A stretch of 5,437 nt of DNA from Gemmatimonadales bacterium (GTDB taxonomy: Bacteria; Gemmatimonadota; Gemmatimonadetes; Gemmatimonadales; GWC2-71-9). This document shows positions 1 through 5,437 of this stretch, one piece after another; position 1 is the stretch's first letter; every line of letters begins with the position of its first letter. A program made the position numbers and the translations under genes. The stretch is taken from contig JACCRH010000277.1 of the NCBI GenBank assembly GCA_013813675.1, forward strand, positions 1 to 5,437. The letters are read 5' to 3'. Under the pieces are notes generated by a model, which was not told where the DNA came from, made no database searches, and saw only the letters and a list, made by a program, of their open reading frames with translations.

Positions 1-178
1 TGGCGAGCGCGGCCGCCTCGGTCACCAGCTCTTCCAGCGTGGACCAGGCGTGGAGCCAGCCCTCGATCGTGGTCTCGTCGAGCGGGCGCTCGGCGAGATC
101 ATCGAAATACGGAACGATGTCCTCCCAGCGCGCTTTGGACAGGGCGGTGGGAGACGAGGGAAGGGCCAGCACGGTCAC
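1..178 (-). CDS. M3-family oligoendopeptidase (PepF-like), N-terminal fragment
   Basis: This is the first 59 codons of a minus-strand gene that runs off the left edge. The product begins (V)TVLALPSSP and contains RWEDIVPYFDDLAERPLD (about residues 18-34) and WLHAWSTLEELVTEAAAL (about 41-58). A W-x-x-I-x-P-x-[FY] segment, then RPLD, then an E-x-WL-x-x-WS-x-LE stretch is, from memory, the usual start of M3B/oligoendopeptidase F-like zinc peptidases, which cut short peptides in the cytoplasm. The catalytic HEXXH lies far downstream and is not in the window, so activity cannot be judged. The GTG at 178-176 is chosen because GGAG (188-185) sits 6 nt upstream; a second GTG at 172-170 is less well placed. 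Upstream, the frame stays open to a TAA near 250 but has no ATG and no family-like sequence. It has about 300 bp of non-coding DNA upstream, so it probably has its own promoter. Confidence 0.72.
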   Translation of the reverse strand, partial: MTVLALPSSPTALSKARWEDIVPYFDDLAERPLDETTIEGWLHAWSTLEELVTEAAALA

Positions 179-211
179 GCTGAGCTCCAGATCCAGGGAG
201 GTGTCACTGAC

Positions 212-237
212 GGCCGGTGGGGCACGTTGTGCCGGCC
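212..237. other. Small GC-rich inverted repeats upstream of the M3 peptidase gene
   Basis: Two overlapping, mutually exclusive hairpins can form here: ggcac-gtt-gtgcc (221-233) and an outer ggccgg/ccggcc pair (212-217 with 232-237). They lie 34-59 nt before the proposed GTG start at 178, so they could fall in the 5' leader or in an operator. In DNA this GC-rich such stems arise by chance, and no clear -10/-35 pair was found around them. No function is assigned. Confidence 0.25.
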
Positions 238-261
238 TAAGGGAGCTTTACGCCGCAGGGT

Positions 262-369
262 GCGGGTCATCCCCCAAGTGCGTGCCATCCCAGGGCGCGT
301 GCATCCCAGGGCGCGTGTCATCCCAGGGCGCGTGTCATCCCAGGGCGCGTGTCATCCCCTAGGGCGCAT
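262..369. repeat. 17-bp tandem repeat array abutting palindrome copy 1
   Basis: About six head-to-tail units begin near 262, 280, 295, 311, 328 and 345. The best-preserved unit is gcgcgtgtcatcccagg (17 bp), exact at 311-327 and 328-344. Units to the left decay (gtgccatccc, gtgcatccc, gggtcatccc), and the last, at 345-363, has 2 extra bases (ccctagg). The array ends in register with the palindrome: the gcgcatgtcatccc starting at 364 runs into its outer end. There is no coding potential, since reading frames across it change with every unit. There are no long unique spacers, so it is not a CRISPR. Together with the palindrome and flanks it fills the roughly 300-bp gap between the peptidase and the hydrolase. 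Confidence 0.85.
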
Positions 370-466
370 GTCATCCCGAGTGAAGCGAGGGATCGGCCCG
401 CTCATGAGAGTGAGCATCGAGGCTCACTCGTAAGGCAACCCGATCCCTCGCTCCGCTCGGGATGAC
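370..466. repeat. 97-bp palindromic element, copy 1
   Basis: The element has 27-bp arms at 370-396 (gtcatcccgagtgaagcgag, then ggatcgg) and 440-466, complementary at 25 of 27 positions, around a 43-bp centre. The centre holds a second perfect inverted repeat, gagtgagc (408-415) with gctcactc (422-429), so the whole can fold as a stem with an inner hairpin. It begins 15 nt downstream of the hydrolase stop codon on the minus strand. The arm sequence resembles a palindrome seen scattered in many environmental high-GC genomes, whose accidental translation reads 'HPERSEGS'; that link is from memory. No transposase is present. It could act as a transcript 3'-end structure, a non-autonomous mobile repeat, or both. 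It lacks the T-run of an intrinsic terminator. Confidence 0.9.
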
Positions 467-481
467 GCGCTTCCACCCACC

Positions 482-1381
482 TCACGGCAGCCCGATCACG
501 CTCCCGACCCCCGCGTACACATACCGATCTTTCCAGATGCGTTTGAATTGGTAGAAGGCCGGCTCCCCGGTGCAGTGGCCGGGCGCGATGCGGTCGACCT
601 CGTAGGTGTCGTGGAGCGCGGCGGCGATGCGGGCCACCTCGAGGTCCGTCGCCGCCGGCAGGTGAAAGCCGCCGAACACCAGGTGTACGTCGGGGCCGAT
701 CTTGGTGGCGGCTTCCACGATCTTCTCGATGCCGGGGTGAGAGCATCCGGCGACCACGACCATTCCCCGCGGAGTCTCGATGGCCATGGACAGCTCGCGC
801 AATTCCTTGGTGCCGACGGTCTCCGACACCAGGGAGATGAGATGCACACCGGGCACCACCTCCACCGGCGCGTCGACAGTCACGAACTCGCCTTTCGGCC
901 AGGCCCTGCCGAACCTCAGCGTATCCTCGGGATGCCCGTCGAAGTATCGCATCTCAGCCGGCAGTGAGTCCTGCCGTCGGTAGAACTCGCTCGGCAGTGA
1001 GCTGCCGAACACGCCGAAGGCGTCCTTGGGGGCGTAGATCTTCACGCTGGGATTGACGCTCAGCAGGTGTACGAGACCCGCGGTATGATCGAGGTGGCGA
1101 TGCGAGATGACCACGAGATCCAGCTTCAACAGGTCCGCGCCGGCCGCTTTCACATTCCGCGCGAAGATTGTGGGATTATTCCCGGTGTCGAACAGGATAC
1201 GCTTCCCGCCGTACTCCACCAGCGCGGAGTACCCCCAGTCCTTCTCCATCGTGGGAGACTTCCCGAAAGCATCGTACAGGATCGTGATGCGACTCTGCCG
1301 TGACTCCGGGCTGTGGTGGAATCCGGATACACTGAAGAGTGGAATTAGAACCAGGGCTACATGGACTCGGTGACGGTTCAC
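482..1381 (-). CDS. MBL-fold metallo-hydrolase, COG1237 type, probably exported
   Basis: This encodes a 299-residue metallo-beta-lactamase-fold protein. Residues 1-22 look like a signal peptide: a basic NRHRVH start, then the hydrophobic VALVLIPLFSVSGF. The fold follows: ITILYDAFGKSP (32-43), ILFDTG (62-67), and the metal motif HRHLDH (94-99, giving H94, H96, D98 and H99). Further likely ligands are H215 in GCSHPG, H240 in GGFH and H269 in PGHCTG. The YDxFG, GCSHPGI and GHCTG blocks fit the COG1237 branch, which includes enzymes named dihydropterin-ribofuranosylaminobenzene-phosphate synthase; that name does not predict the substrate here. The GTG at 1381-1379 (codon 41 of the open frame) is chosen because codons farther upstream are only tandem-repeat DNA, while this start gives a clean signal peptide. 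An AAAGG lies about 8 nt upstream, a weak ribosome site. The gene is bracketed by two inverted copies of a palindrome. Fold confidence is high, substrate unknown. Confidence 0.88.
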   Translation of the reverse strand: MNRHRVHVALVLIPLFSVSGFHHSPESRQSRITILYDAFGKSPTMEKDWGYSALVEYGGKRILFDTGNNPTIFARNVKAAGADLLKLDLVVISHRHLDHTAGLVHLLSVNPSVKIYAPKDAFGVFGSSLPSEFYRRQDSLPAEMRYFDGHPEDTLRFGRAWPKGEFVTVDAPVEVVPGVHLISLVSETVGTKELRELSMAIETPRGMVVVAGCSHPGIEKIVEAATKIGPDVHLVFGGFHLPAATDLEVARIAAALHDTYEVDRIAPGHCTGEPAFYQFKRIWKDRYVYAGVGSVIGLP

Positions 1382-1408
1382 GAGCTGCGCCTTTGGTCTA
1401 GGGTATAG

Positions 1409-1435
1409 AGTATAGTCTGGAGGCGTCATCCTCAA
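1409..1435 (-). promoter_or_regulatory. Possible promoter of the MBL-fold hydrolase gene
   Basis: On the minus strand TATACT (1414-1409) resembles a -10 box and TTGAGG (1435-1430) a -35 box, with a 15-bp spacer, shorter than the usual 16-18. This AT-rich patch stands out in GC-rich surroundings and sits about 28 nt before the GTG start. The -35-like part falls inside the most diverged unit of the 20-bp tandem array. Sigma factor preferences in this organism are unknown. Confidence 0.3.
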
Positions 1436-1500
1436 CAGCAAGGTGTCGTCCCCAACGGCAAGGTGTCGTCCCCAACGGCAAGGTGTCATCCCCAACGGCA
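1421..1500. repeat. 20-bp tandem repeat array abutting palindrome copy 2
   Basis: There are four units of exactly 20 bp, starting at 1421, 1441, 1461 and 1481. The consensus is aggtgtcgtccccaacggca; the units at 1441 and 1461 are identical, the one at 1481 differs by one base, and the one at 1421 by four. A fifth start, aggtgtcatccc at 1501, is in register and is the outer end of the neighbouring palindrome. Open frames passing through it are spurious because a 20-bp period shifts frame each unit. It lies between the palindrome and the probable promoter of the hydrolase gene. Confidence 0.9.
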
Positions 1501-1504
1501 AGGT

Positions 1505-1601
1505 GTCATCCCGAGCGAAGCGAGGGATCGGTTTGCCTTACGAGTGACCCCGGCTGCTCACTCTCATGAGCGGGCCGATCCCTCGCCCCGCTCGGGATGA
1601 C
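1505..1601. repeat. 97-bp palindromic element, copy 2 (inverted relative to copy 1)
   Basis: The arms at 1505-1531 and 1575-1601 are complementary at 25 of 27 positions around a 43-bp centre. The centre is the reverse complement of the centre of the element at 370-466 at 38 of 43 positions, and the whole element matches in inverted orientation at 88 of 97 by hand count. The inner hairpin is shorter here (gagtga with tcactc). It ends 7 nt downstream of the second permease's stop codon, so it would form a strong structure at the 3' end of the transporter transcript. It has no T-run. Confidence 0.9.
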
Positions 1602-1608
1602 CCGCGGC

Positions 1609-2520
1609 TCACACCTTTCCCAAGTCCCCTGGCGCTCGCACTCTTCCCACCACTCCCGCCAGCGCCAGCAACGCGAGCACGTACGGCAACATCAGGAAGA
1701 GCTGATACGGCACGCCAAGGCCGAGGGTCTGAAACAGGAACTGCAGCGCCATCGCCGCGCCGAACACCAGCGTAGCGACCGCGACGCCCACCGGATGCCA
1801 GCGTCCCAGCACTACCATGGCGATCGCCACGTACCCCCGTCCTGCCGTCATCCTCTCGGCGAACGTTCCCACCTGCGCCAGCACCAGCGTCGCCCCGGCC
1901 AACCCGGCGAAGCCGCCGCCGACGAGCGTTGCGGCCGTTCGAACCAGCCGGGTGGGCACCCCGGCCGCGCGGGCCACCGCCGCCGTCTCGCCGGTCGCCC
2001 TGAGCGCCAGGCCGATCCGGGTCCGGAACAACAGCCACCACACCACCGGCACCGCGAGCAGCGCGATGTAGGTCGGCGCCGGCTGGGAGAACAGCGCGGG
2101 GCCGAGCACCGGTATGGTCGAGAGGACTGGAACCGGGATCGGCGCCAGGGTCGGCAGCTCGAGCCCCGCGCCACCGGCGCCGTATGCCTGCCGGTAAATC
2201 GTGCCGGTGAGCCCTACGGCTCCCAGAGTGATCGCGGTGCCCGCGATCACCTGGTCCGCCCGCGCGCCAATGGTGACCAGCGCGAAAACGCCGGCAAGCA
2301 GTATCCCCGCCAGGATCGCGAGCCCGACGCCCGTCCACGGCCCCGAGCCGGTCGCGCCGAGCGTCGCCGTCAGGGCTCCCGCGAGCATCATCCCCTCCAG
2401 CCCCAGGTTCATCACTCCCGAGCGCTGGGTGACCGTCTCACCCGTCGCCGCGAGCAGGAGCGGGGTTGCCACCCTTACCGCGGCCGCGAAGAAACCACCC
2501 GCCAGAGCGACCGGCTCCAT
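1609..2520 (-). CDS. Nucleoside-type ABC transporter permease, second subunit (NupQ/YufQ-like)
   Basis: This is a 303-residue polytopic inner-membrane protein of the BPD_transp_2 permease family, the half-pore partner of the permease encoded just upstream. Family-typical blocks are ATGETVTQRSGVMNLGLEG (about 25-43), the cytoplasmic coupling segment LRATGETAAVARAAGVP (173-189), and GRGYVAIAMVVLGRWHPVG (227-245). Hydrophobic stretches near 6-25, 44-58, 64-85, 91-108, 148-166, 197-216, 229-262 and 272-292 indicate about eight membrane segments. Length and motif order are normal for the family. The ATG at 2520-2518 overlaps the TGA of permease 1 as TGATG, pointing to translational coupling; the frame is open farther upstream, but only as an overlap of the permease 1 gene. 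The stop lies 7 nt before a palindromic repeat. Nucleoside transport is inferred from family resemblance. Confidence 0.93.
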   Translation of the reverse strand: MEPVALAGGFFAAAVRVATPLLLAATGETVTQRSGVMNLGLEGMMLAGALTATLGATGSGPWTGVGLAILAGILLAGVFALVTIGARADQVIAGTAITLGAVGLTGTIYRQAYGAGGAGLELPTLAPIPVPVLSTIPVLGPALFSQPAPTYIALLAVPVVWWLLFRTRIGLALRATGETAAVARAAGVPTRLVRTAATLVGGGFAGLAGATLVLAQVGTFAERMTAGRGYVAIAMVVLGRWHPVGVAVATLVFGAAMALQFLFQTLGLGVPYQLFLMLPYVLALLALAGVVGRVRAPGDLGKV

Positions 2521-3593
2521 CAGTTCCGCGCCCCCCTGGCCACCCCGGTGGCGGAGCCGATCGCGGCGAGCGCCGTCATCCCGCCGCGCCGCACCGATTC
2601 GGCCAGCAGCACCACGAGGATCACCACCGCCTCGACCAGGTAGACCGCCACCGCAGGCACACCGGCCTCCCGTTGCATCGCGCCCGCGCCGGCTTCCAGC
2701 GCGCCGAAAAGCAGGCCGGCGAGCAACACGCCGAGCGGATGCAGCCGGCCGAGCAGCGCCACCGCGATGGCGGTGAATCCGTAGCCCGGCGAGAGGTTCT
2801 GAAACAGCGCGTAGGAGACACCCGCCACCTCGATGCCGCCGGCGAGTCCGGCAATGGCGCCCGAGACCGCGAGCGCGGCGGCGGCCATCCACCGGCTGTC
2901 GATCCTGCCGCTGATCGCCGCGGCCCGCGGCCCGAGCCCAACCGCGCGGAGCTGGAATCCCCACAGCGTGCGCGCGAAGAGATGGCGCAGCAGCACCGCG
3001 CCGGCCAGGGCGAGCAGGATCCCGCCGTGCAGCCGGGTTCCCGGCAGCATTGGTAGCCGGGCCGACGCCGCGATCGCGTCACTCTGGGGGTAGATCCCCT
3101 GGCTCTCCTGCAACGGGCCCTGCACCACCAGGCTCGTGGTCGCCTCGGCGACGAAGTTCAGCAGCAGCGTGCTGATCACCTCGAGCACGCCGTAGCGGAC
3201 CCGGAGCAGTACCGGCACCGCCACCCACAGCGCGCCCGCGAGCAACGCCCCGGAGAGCACCACGGCCACGGCGAGCGGCGCGGGCAGCGAGCCGGCGTGC
3301 AGGCCCAGCCATGTGGCGGCGATCGCGCCGGCGTAGAACTGCCCTTCGGCTCCGATGTTGAAGGCGCCGGCGCGGAACGCGAGCGCCAGGCCGAGACCGA
3401 TGACGACGAGGGGCACCGCGCGGACCAGTGTCGCCGAGGTGATCGCGTACCAGGAGCCGAAGGCGCCCGACCACAGCGCGCCGAGCGCCGCGGCGGCATC
3501 GTAGCCCGCCAACTGGAGGCCCAGCGCGAGCGCCGCGAGGCCGGCCGCCAGCGCCCCGGCCCCGACGATCCAGCCCTGCAGCCGTCCCGACAA
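2520..3593 (-). CDS. Nucleoside-type ABC transporter permease, first subunit (NupP/YufP-like)
   Basis: This is a 357-residue multi-pass inner-membrane permease of the BPD_transp_2 family. Diagnostic blocks are LAFRAGAFNIGAEGQFYAGA (71-90), the coupling loop QLRAVGLGPRAAAISGR (214-230), and GYGFTAIAVALLGRLHPLG (270-288). Hydrophobic segments near 8-28, 57-75, 86-100, 106-128, 137-157, 190-206, 236-258, 274-300 and 313-331 suggest eight to ten membrane passes. The start is TTG (3593-3591), one nucleotide after the ATPase TAG stop. The same frame is closed by TGA at 3614-3612 with no ATG or GTG between, and the N-terminus given by TTG has the usual family length. There is no good Shine-Dalgarno site, so initiation probably relies on ribosomes finishing the ATPase. 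It should pair with permease 2 and the double ATPase. Substrate is inferred, not shown. Confidence 0.92.
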   Translation of the reverse strand: MSGRLQGWIVGAGALAAGLAALALGLQLAGYDAAAALGALWSGAFGSWYAITSATLVRAVPLVVIGLGLALAFRAGAFNIGAEGQFYAGAIAATWLGLHAGSLPAPLAVAVVLSGALLAGALWVAVPVLLRVRYGVLEVISTLLLNFVAEATTSLVVQGPLQESQGIYPQSDAIAASARLPMLPGTRLHGGILLALAGAVLLRHLFARTLWGFQLRAVGLGPRAAAISGRIDSRWMAAAALAVSGAIAGLAGGIEVAGVSYALFQNLSPGYGFTAIAVALLGRLHPLGVLLAGLLFGALEAGAGAMQREAGVPAVAVYLVEAVVILVVLLAESVRRGGMTALAAIGSATGVARGARN

Positions 3594-3594
3594 C

Positions 3595-5064
3595 CTAGGA
3601 GCCGGCCAGCATCAACGCGCCGATCGCCTCCCGGGTCGCCCCGGGCGGCGCCTCGACCAGGAGGCCCCGACTCGCGACGACCACTCGGGTGGCAAGCGCC
3701 AACACCTCGTCCAGGTCGCTGGAGTGGAAGAGCACCGCGGCGCCCTCCGCCGCGGCCCGGCGCAATCGCGCGTGGATCGCGGCCGTGGCGCGGATGTCGA
3801 GGCCGCGGGTCGGATTCTCCGCCACCACGACCGGCGGGCGCCGGGAGAGCTCGCGCGCGACGACGACCCGCTGCTGGTTGCCGCCACTCAGCGTCGCTGC
3901 CAGCGCCTCCGGACCGGGCGCGGTCACGGCATACTCCTCGAGCAGCGTCACCGCCCGGGCGCGCGCCGCGCGCCAGTCGATCGCGCCACCCCGGATCCAA
4001 GGGTCCGATCCAGGGGATCCCAGCACGACGTTCTCGGTGATGCTCATCGCCGGGATGAGCCCCTCGGTGGAGCGGTCTTCGGGAATGAACCCCACCGGCC
4101 TCGCGACCTCTCGAACCCCGCGGAGCGGATGGATTCGTCCCGCGACGGCACGCAGCAGCTCGCGCTGGCCATTCCCTTCGACGGCGGCGATGCCGACCAT
4201 CTCACCCGATCGGACCACCAGCGAGGCGCCCCGCAGCGCGATGCCGATTCCCCCGTCTCGCCCGACGTCCAGCGACTCCACCCGGATCAGGACAGAGCGG
4301 TCGCCGGCCGGAGGCGCCGAGATGGTGGCGGGCGGGTTCTGGTCAGCTGGCGCGGCGGCCTCCCCGATCATCGCTGCGGCGAGCGTGCCGGCACTCTGTG
4401 CCGCCACCGGACCGGTCAGCACCACCTCCCCCCGGCGCAGCACGGTGACCCGGTCGGCGGCGGCCATCGCCTCATCGAGCTTGTGGGTGATGAGCACGGC
4501 GCTCCCGCCGGTGGCGGTGAACCGCCGGATCACCCGCAGCAGATCCTCCACCTCCGCCGGCGCGAGGACCGCGGTCGGCTCGTCAAGCAGAAGTATCCTC
4601 GCCTCGGCTGCAAGCGCCTTCACCATCTCGAGCCGTTGCCTGAGGCCCACGCTCAACTGCTCGACCCTGGCGTCCGGATCGAGCGGAAGGCCCACGCGCT
4701 CCCCCAGCTCGCGCACCCGCCGGCGGAGCCGCCCCGGCGCCACCGGCCATCCTGCCGCGAGGGCCACATTCTCCGCCACGTTGAAGGCCGGCACCGAGGT
4801 GAAATGCTGATGCACCATCCCGATCCCGAGCCGCCGAGCGGCGCGAGGCGAGAGCCGGGGCCAGGCGCGCCCGCCGACCCGCAGCTGGCCCCGGTCTGGC
4901 CGGAGGAGCCCACTGGCGACTTGCATCAGGGTGGTCTTCCCCGCGCCGTTCTCGCCCAGGAGCGCGTGAATCTCGCCGGTGTGCAACGTGAAATCGGCCC
5001 CGCGCAGCGCGTGCACGGAGCCGAACCTCATCTGAATCCCGCTCAGCTCGAGCGTCGGGGTCAC
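3595..5064 (-). CDS. Nucleoside-type ABC transporter, double-domain ATPase (NupO/YufO-like)
   Basis: This 489-residue cytoplasmic ATPase has two nucleotide-binding domains in one chain, as in importers of the RbsA/YufO kind. Domain 1 is complete: Walker A GENGAGKTT (37-45), Q-loop VHQHF (84-88), signature LSVGLRQR (137-144), Walker B ILLLDEPT (157-164) and the switch histidine H194. A linker rich in Ala and Pro (about 236-256) leads to domain 2. There the Walker A position reads VEGNGQRE (295-302) without the lysine, but signature LSGGNQQR (392-399), ENPTRGLD (416-423) and H447 are kept. A degenerate second Walker A is usual in this family, so domain 1 probably does most of the hydrolysis. 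The start is GTG (5064-5062), overlapping the Nif3-like TGA by 4 nt (GTGA). The 42 codons of open frame farther upstream are only an overlap of that gene. No BMP-type binding protein is encoded in the window. Confidence 0.94.
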   Translation of the reverse strand: MTPTLELSGIQMRFGSVHALRGADFTLHTGEIHALLGENGAGKTTLMQVASGLLRPDRGQLRVGGRAWPRLSPRAARRLGIGMVHQHFTSVPAFNVAENVALAAGWPVAPGRLRRRVRELGERVGLPLDPDARVEQLSVGLRQRLEMVKALAAEARILLLDEPTAVLAPAEVEDLLRVIRRFTATGGSAVLITHKLDEAMAAADRVTVLRRGEVVLTGPVAAQSAGTLAAAMIGEAAAPADQNPPATISAPPAGDRSVLIRVESLDVGRDGGIGIALRGASLVVRSGEMVGIAAVEGNGQRELLRAVAGRIHPLRGVREVARPVGFIPEDRSTEGLIPAMSITENVVLGSPGSDPWIRGGAIDWRAARARAVTLLEEYAVTAPGPEALAATLSGGNQQRVVVARELSRRPPVVVAENPTRGLDIRATAAIHARLRRAAAEGAAVLFHSSDLDEVLALATRVVVASRGLLVEAPPGATREAIGALMLAGS

Positions 5065-5437
5065 AGCCCGGTCGGGTGGTCGTGGAACTCCCATTCCAGA
5101 TCGAACCGCTCGCCCAGATGGGAGGCGAGTGCCTGCACGCCCAGGGTCTCGGTCGCGTAGTGGCCGGCGTAGATCACGTTGAGGCTCCACTCCACGGCGT
5201 CGAAGTAGGTGTGGTGGGCGCCTTCGCCGGTGATGTAGGTGTCCAGGCCGGCGTTCCGTGCCTCGGCGATCATGTTCCCCGCTCCGCCGGTGATGATGCC
5301 GACCCGAGAGACCCGTTCGGGCCCGCCGGGAATGAGCCGCGCGCCCGGCGCGAAGGTGCCGAGCGCACGGTTCACTTCGCCGAGGAGCGTGTCCCGCGGG
5401 GTCAGCCGGGCGGGGGCGAATCCCCAGACGCCGATCG
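5061..5437 (-). CDS. Nif3-like dinuclear metal centre protein, C-terminal part
   Basis: These are the last 124 residues of a gene that enters from the right edge. The frame is open to the window end (IGVWGFAPARL at the start), so the GTG at 5375 is internal. Recognisable blocks are GGPERVSRVGIITGGAG (37-53), ITGEGAHHTYFDA (68-80) and VIYAGHYATETLGV (87-100). H92 and E96 have the H-x3-E spacing of the C-terminal metal ligands known in YbgI/Nif3 proteins; the N-terminal ligands are outside the window. Members form hexamers with a two-metal site; many are labelled GTP cyclohydrolase I type 2, but their reaction is mostly uncertain. It ends WEFHDHPTGL, typical of the family's C-terminus. The 4-nt overlap with the downstream ATPase start puts it in the transporter operon, which may hint at a role in nucleoside or nucleotide metabolism, though this is inference. 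Confidence 0.9.
   Translation of the reverse strand, partial: IGVWGFAPARLTPRDTLLGEVNRALGTFAPGARLIPGGPERVSRVGIITGGAGNMIAEARNAGLDTYITGEGAHHTYFDAVEWSLNVIYAGHYATETLGVQALASHLGERFDLEWEFHDHPTGL

Noticed and set aside
262..369. CRISPR array
   Set aside because: Units are head-to-tail with 17-bp period, with no 25-40 bp unique spacers and no cas genes nearby.
39..433. Plus-strand frames over the left-hand repeats
   Set aside because: They run antisense through the M3 peptidase start and then across the 17-bp array, giving repeats of GRVSSQGACHP with no gene-like character.
402..746. Minus-strand frame whose product includes HPERSEGS
   Set aside because: It joins an out-of-frame reading of the hydrolase to an accidental translation of the palindrome arm; it is not a gene.
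1382..1501. N-terminal extension of the hydrolase from an ATG at 1501
   Set aside because: The 40 extra codons are translated tandem repeat and promoter-like DNA; the GTG at 1381 gives a clean signal peptide directly before the fold.
1505..1601. Classical intrinsic terminator
   Set aside because: The stem is strong, but neither side is followed by a T-run; it is described as a palindromic repeat with a possible 3'-end role.
1597..2643. Plus-strand frame of 348 codons opposite the permease genes
   Set aside because: The product is Arg/Gln/His-rich with no domain, and the minus strand holds two intact permeases there.
2521..2964. N-terminal extension of permease 2
   Set aside because: It overlaps conserved permease 1 sequence and has Arg-rich composition; the TGATG start at 2520 begins the normal family N-terminus.
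3689..5160. Long plus-strand open frames opposite the ATPase (up to 478 codons)
   Set aside because: They are antisense shadows of a high-GC gene: Arg/Pro/Ser/His-rich products, no recognisable domain, and the opposite strand holds a complete ATPase.
5065..5190. N-terminal extension of the ABC ATPase upstream of 5064
   Set aside because: This stretch overlaps the conserved end of the Nif3-like gene and reads as a low-complexity Arg/Pro-rich peptide in the ATPase frame.

Overview
High-GC bacterial DNA in which every supported gene reads on the minus strand. Strong G/C bias at third codon positions, GTG and TTG starts, an M3B-type peptidase and a dispersed palindrome of the 'gtcatcccgag...cgagggatc' type would fit Gemmatimonadota or a similar environmental high-GC phylum. 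That placement is inference from gene flavour; no rRNA or marker gene is present to confirm it.

Read in the direction of transcription (right to left), the window opens with the C-terminal part of a Nif3-like dinuclear-metal protein (5437-5061). It runs with a 4-nt GTGA overlap into a double-domain ABC ATPase (5064-3595). One nucleotide later comes a first permease with a TTG start (3593-2520), which overlaps a second permease through TGATG (2520-1609). The ATPase, permease 1 and permease 2 match the NupO/NupP/NupQ (YufO/P/Q) type of nucleoside ABC importer. The BMP-family binding lipoprotein that normally feeds such an importer is not in the window. The tight spacing implies a single translationally coupled operon that includes the Nif3-like gene.

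Behind the permease operon lies a 97-bp palindromic element (1505-1601) with an array of 20-bp tandem repeats on its left flank (1421-1500). Then comes a probably exported metallo-beta-lactamase-fold hydrolase of the COG1237 type (1381-482). A second 97-bp palindrome follows (370-466), in inverted orientation relative to the first and with its own 17-bp tandem array (262-369). Last is the N-terminal end of an M3-family oligoendopeptidase (178-1), cut by the window edge.

The transporter operon is conventional. The least explained part is the pair of inverted palindromes bracketing the hydrolase gene. Each sits just behind a stop codon, and each carries a short tandem array whose unit contains the palindrome's own outer end. 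No complete new defence, CRISPR or mobile system is visible.
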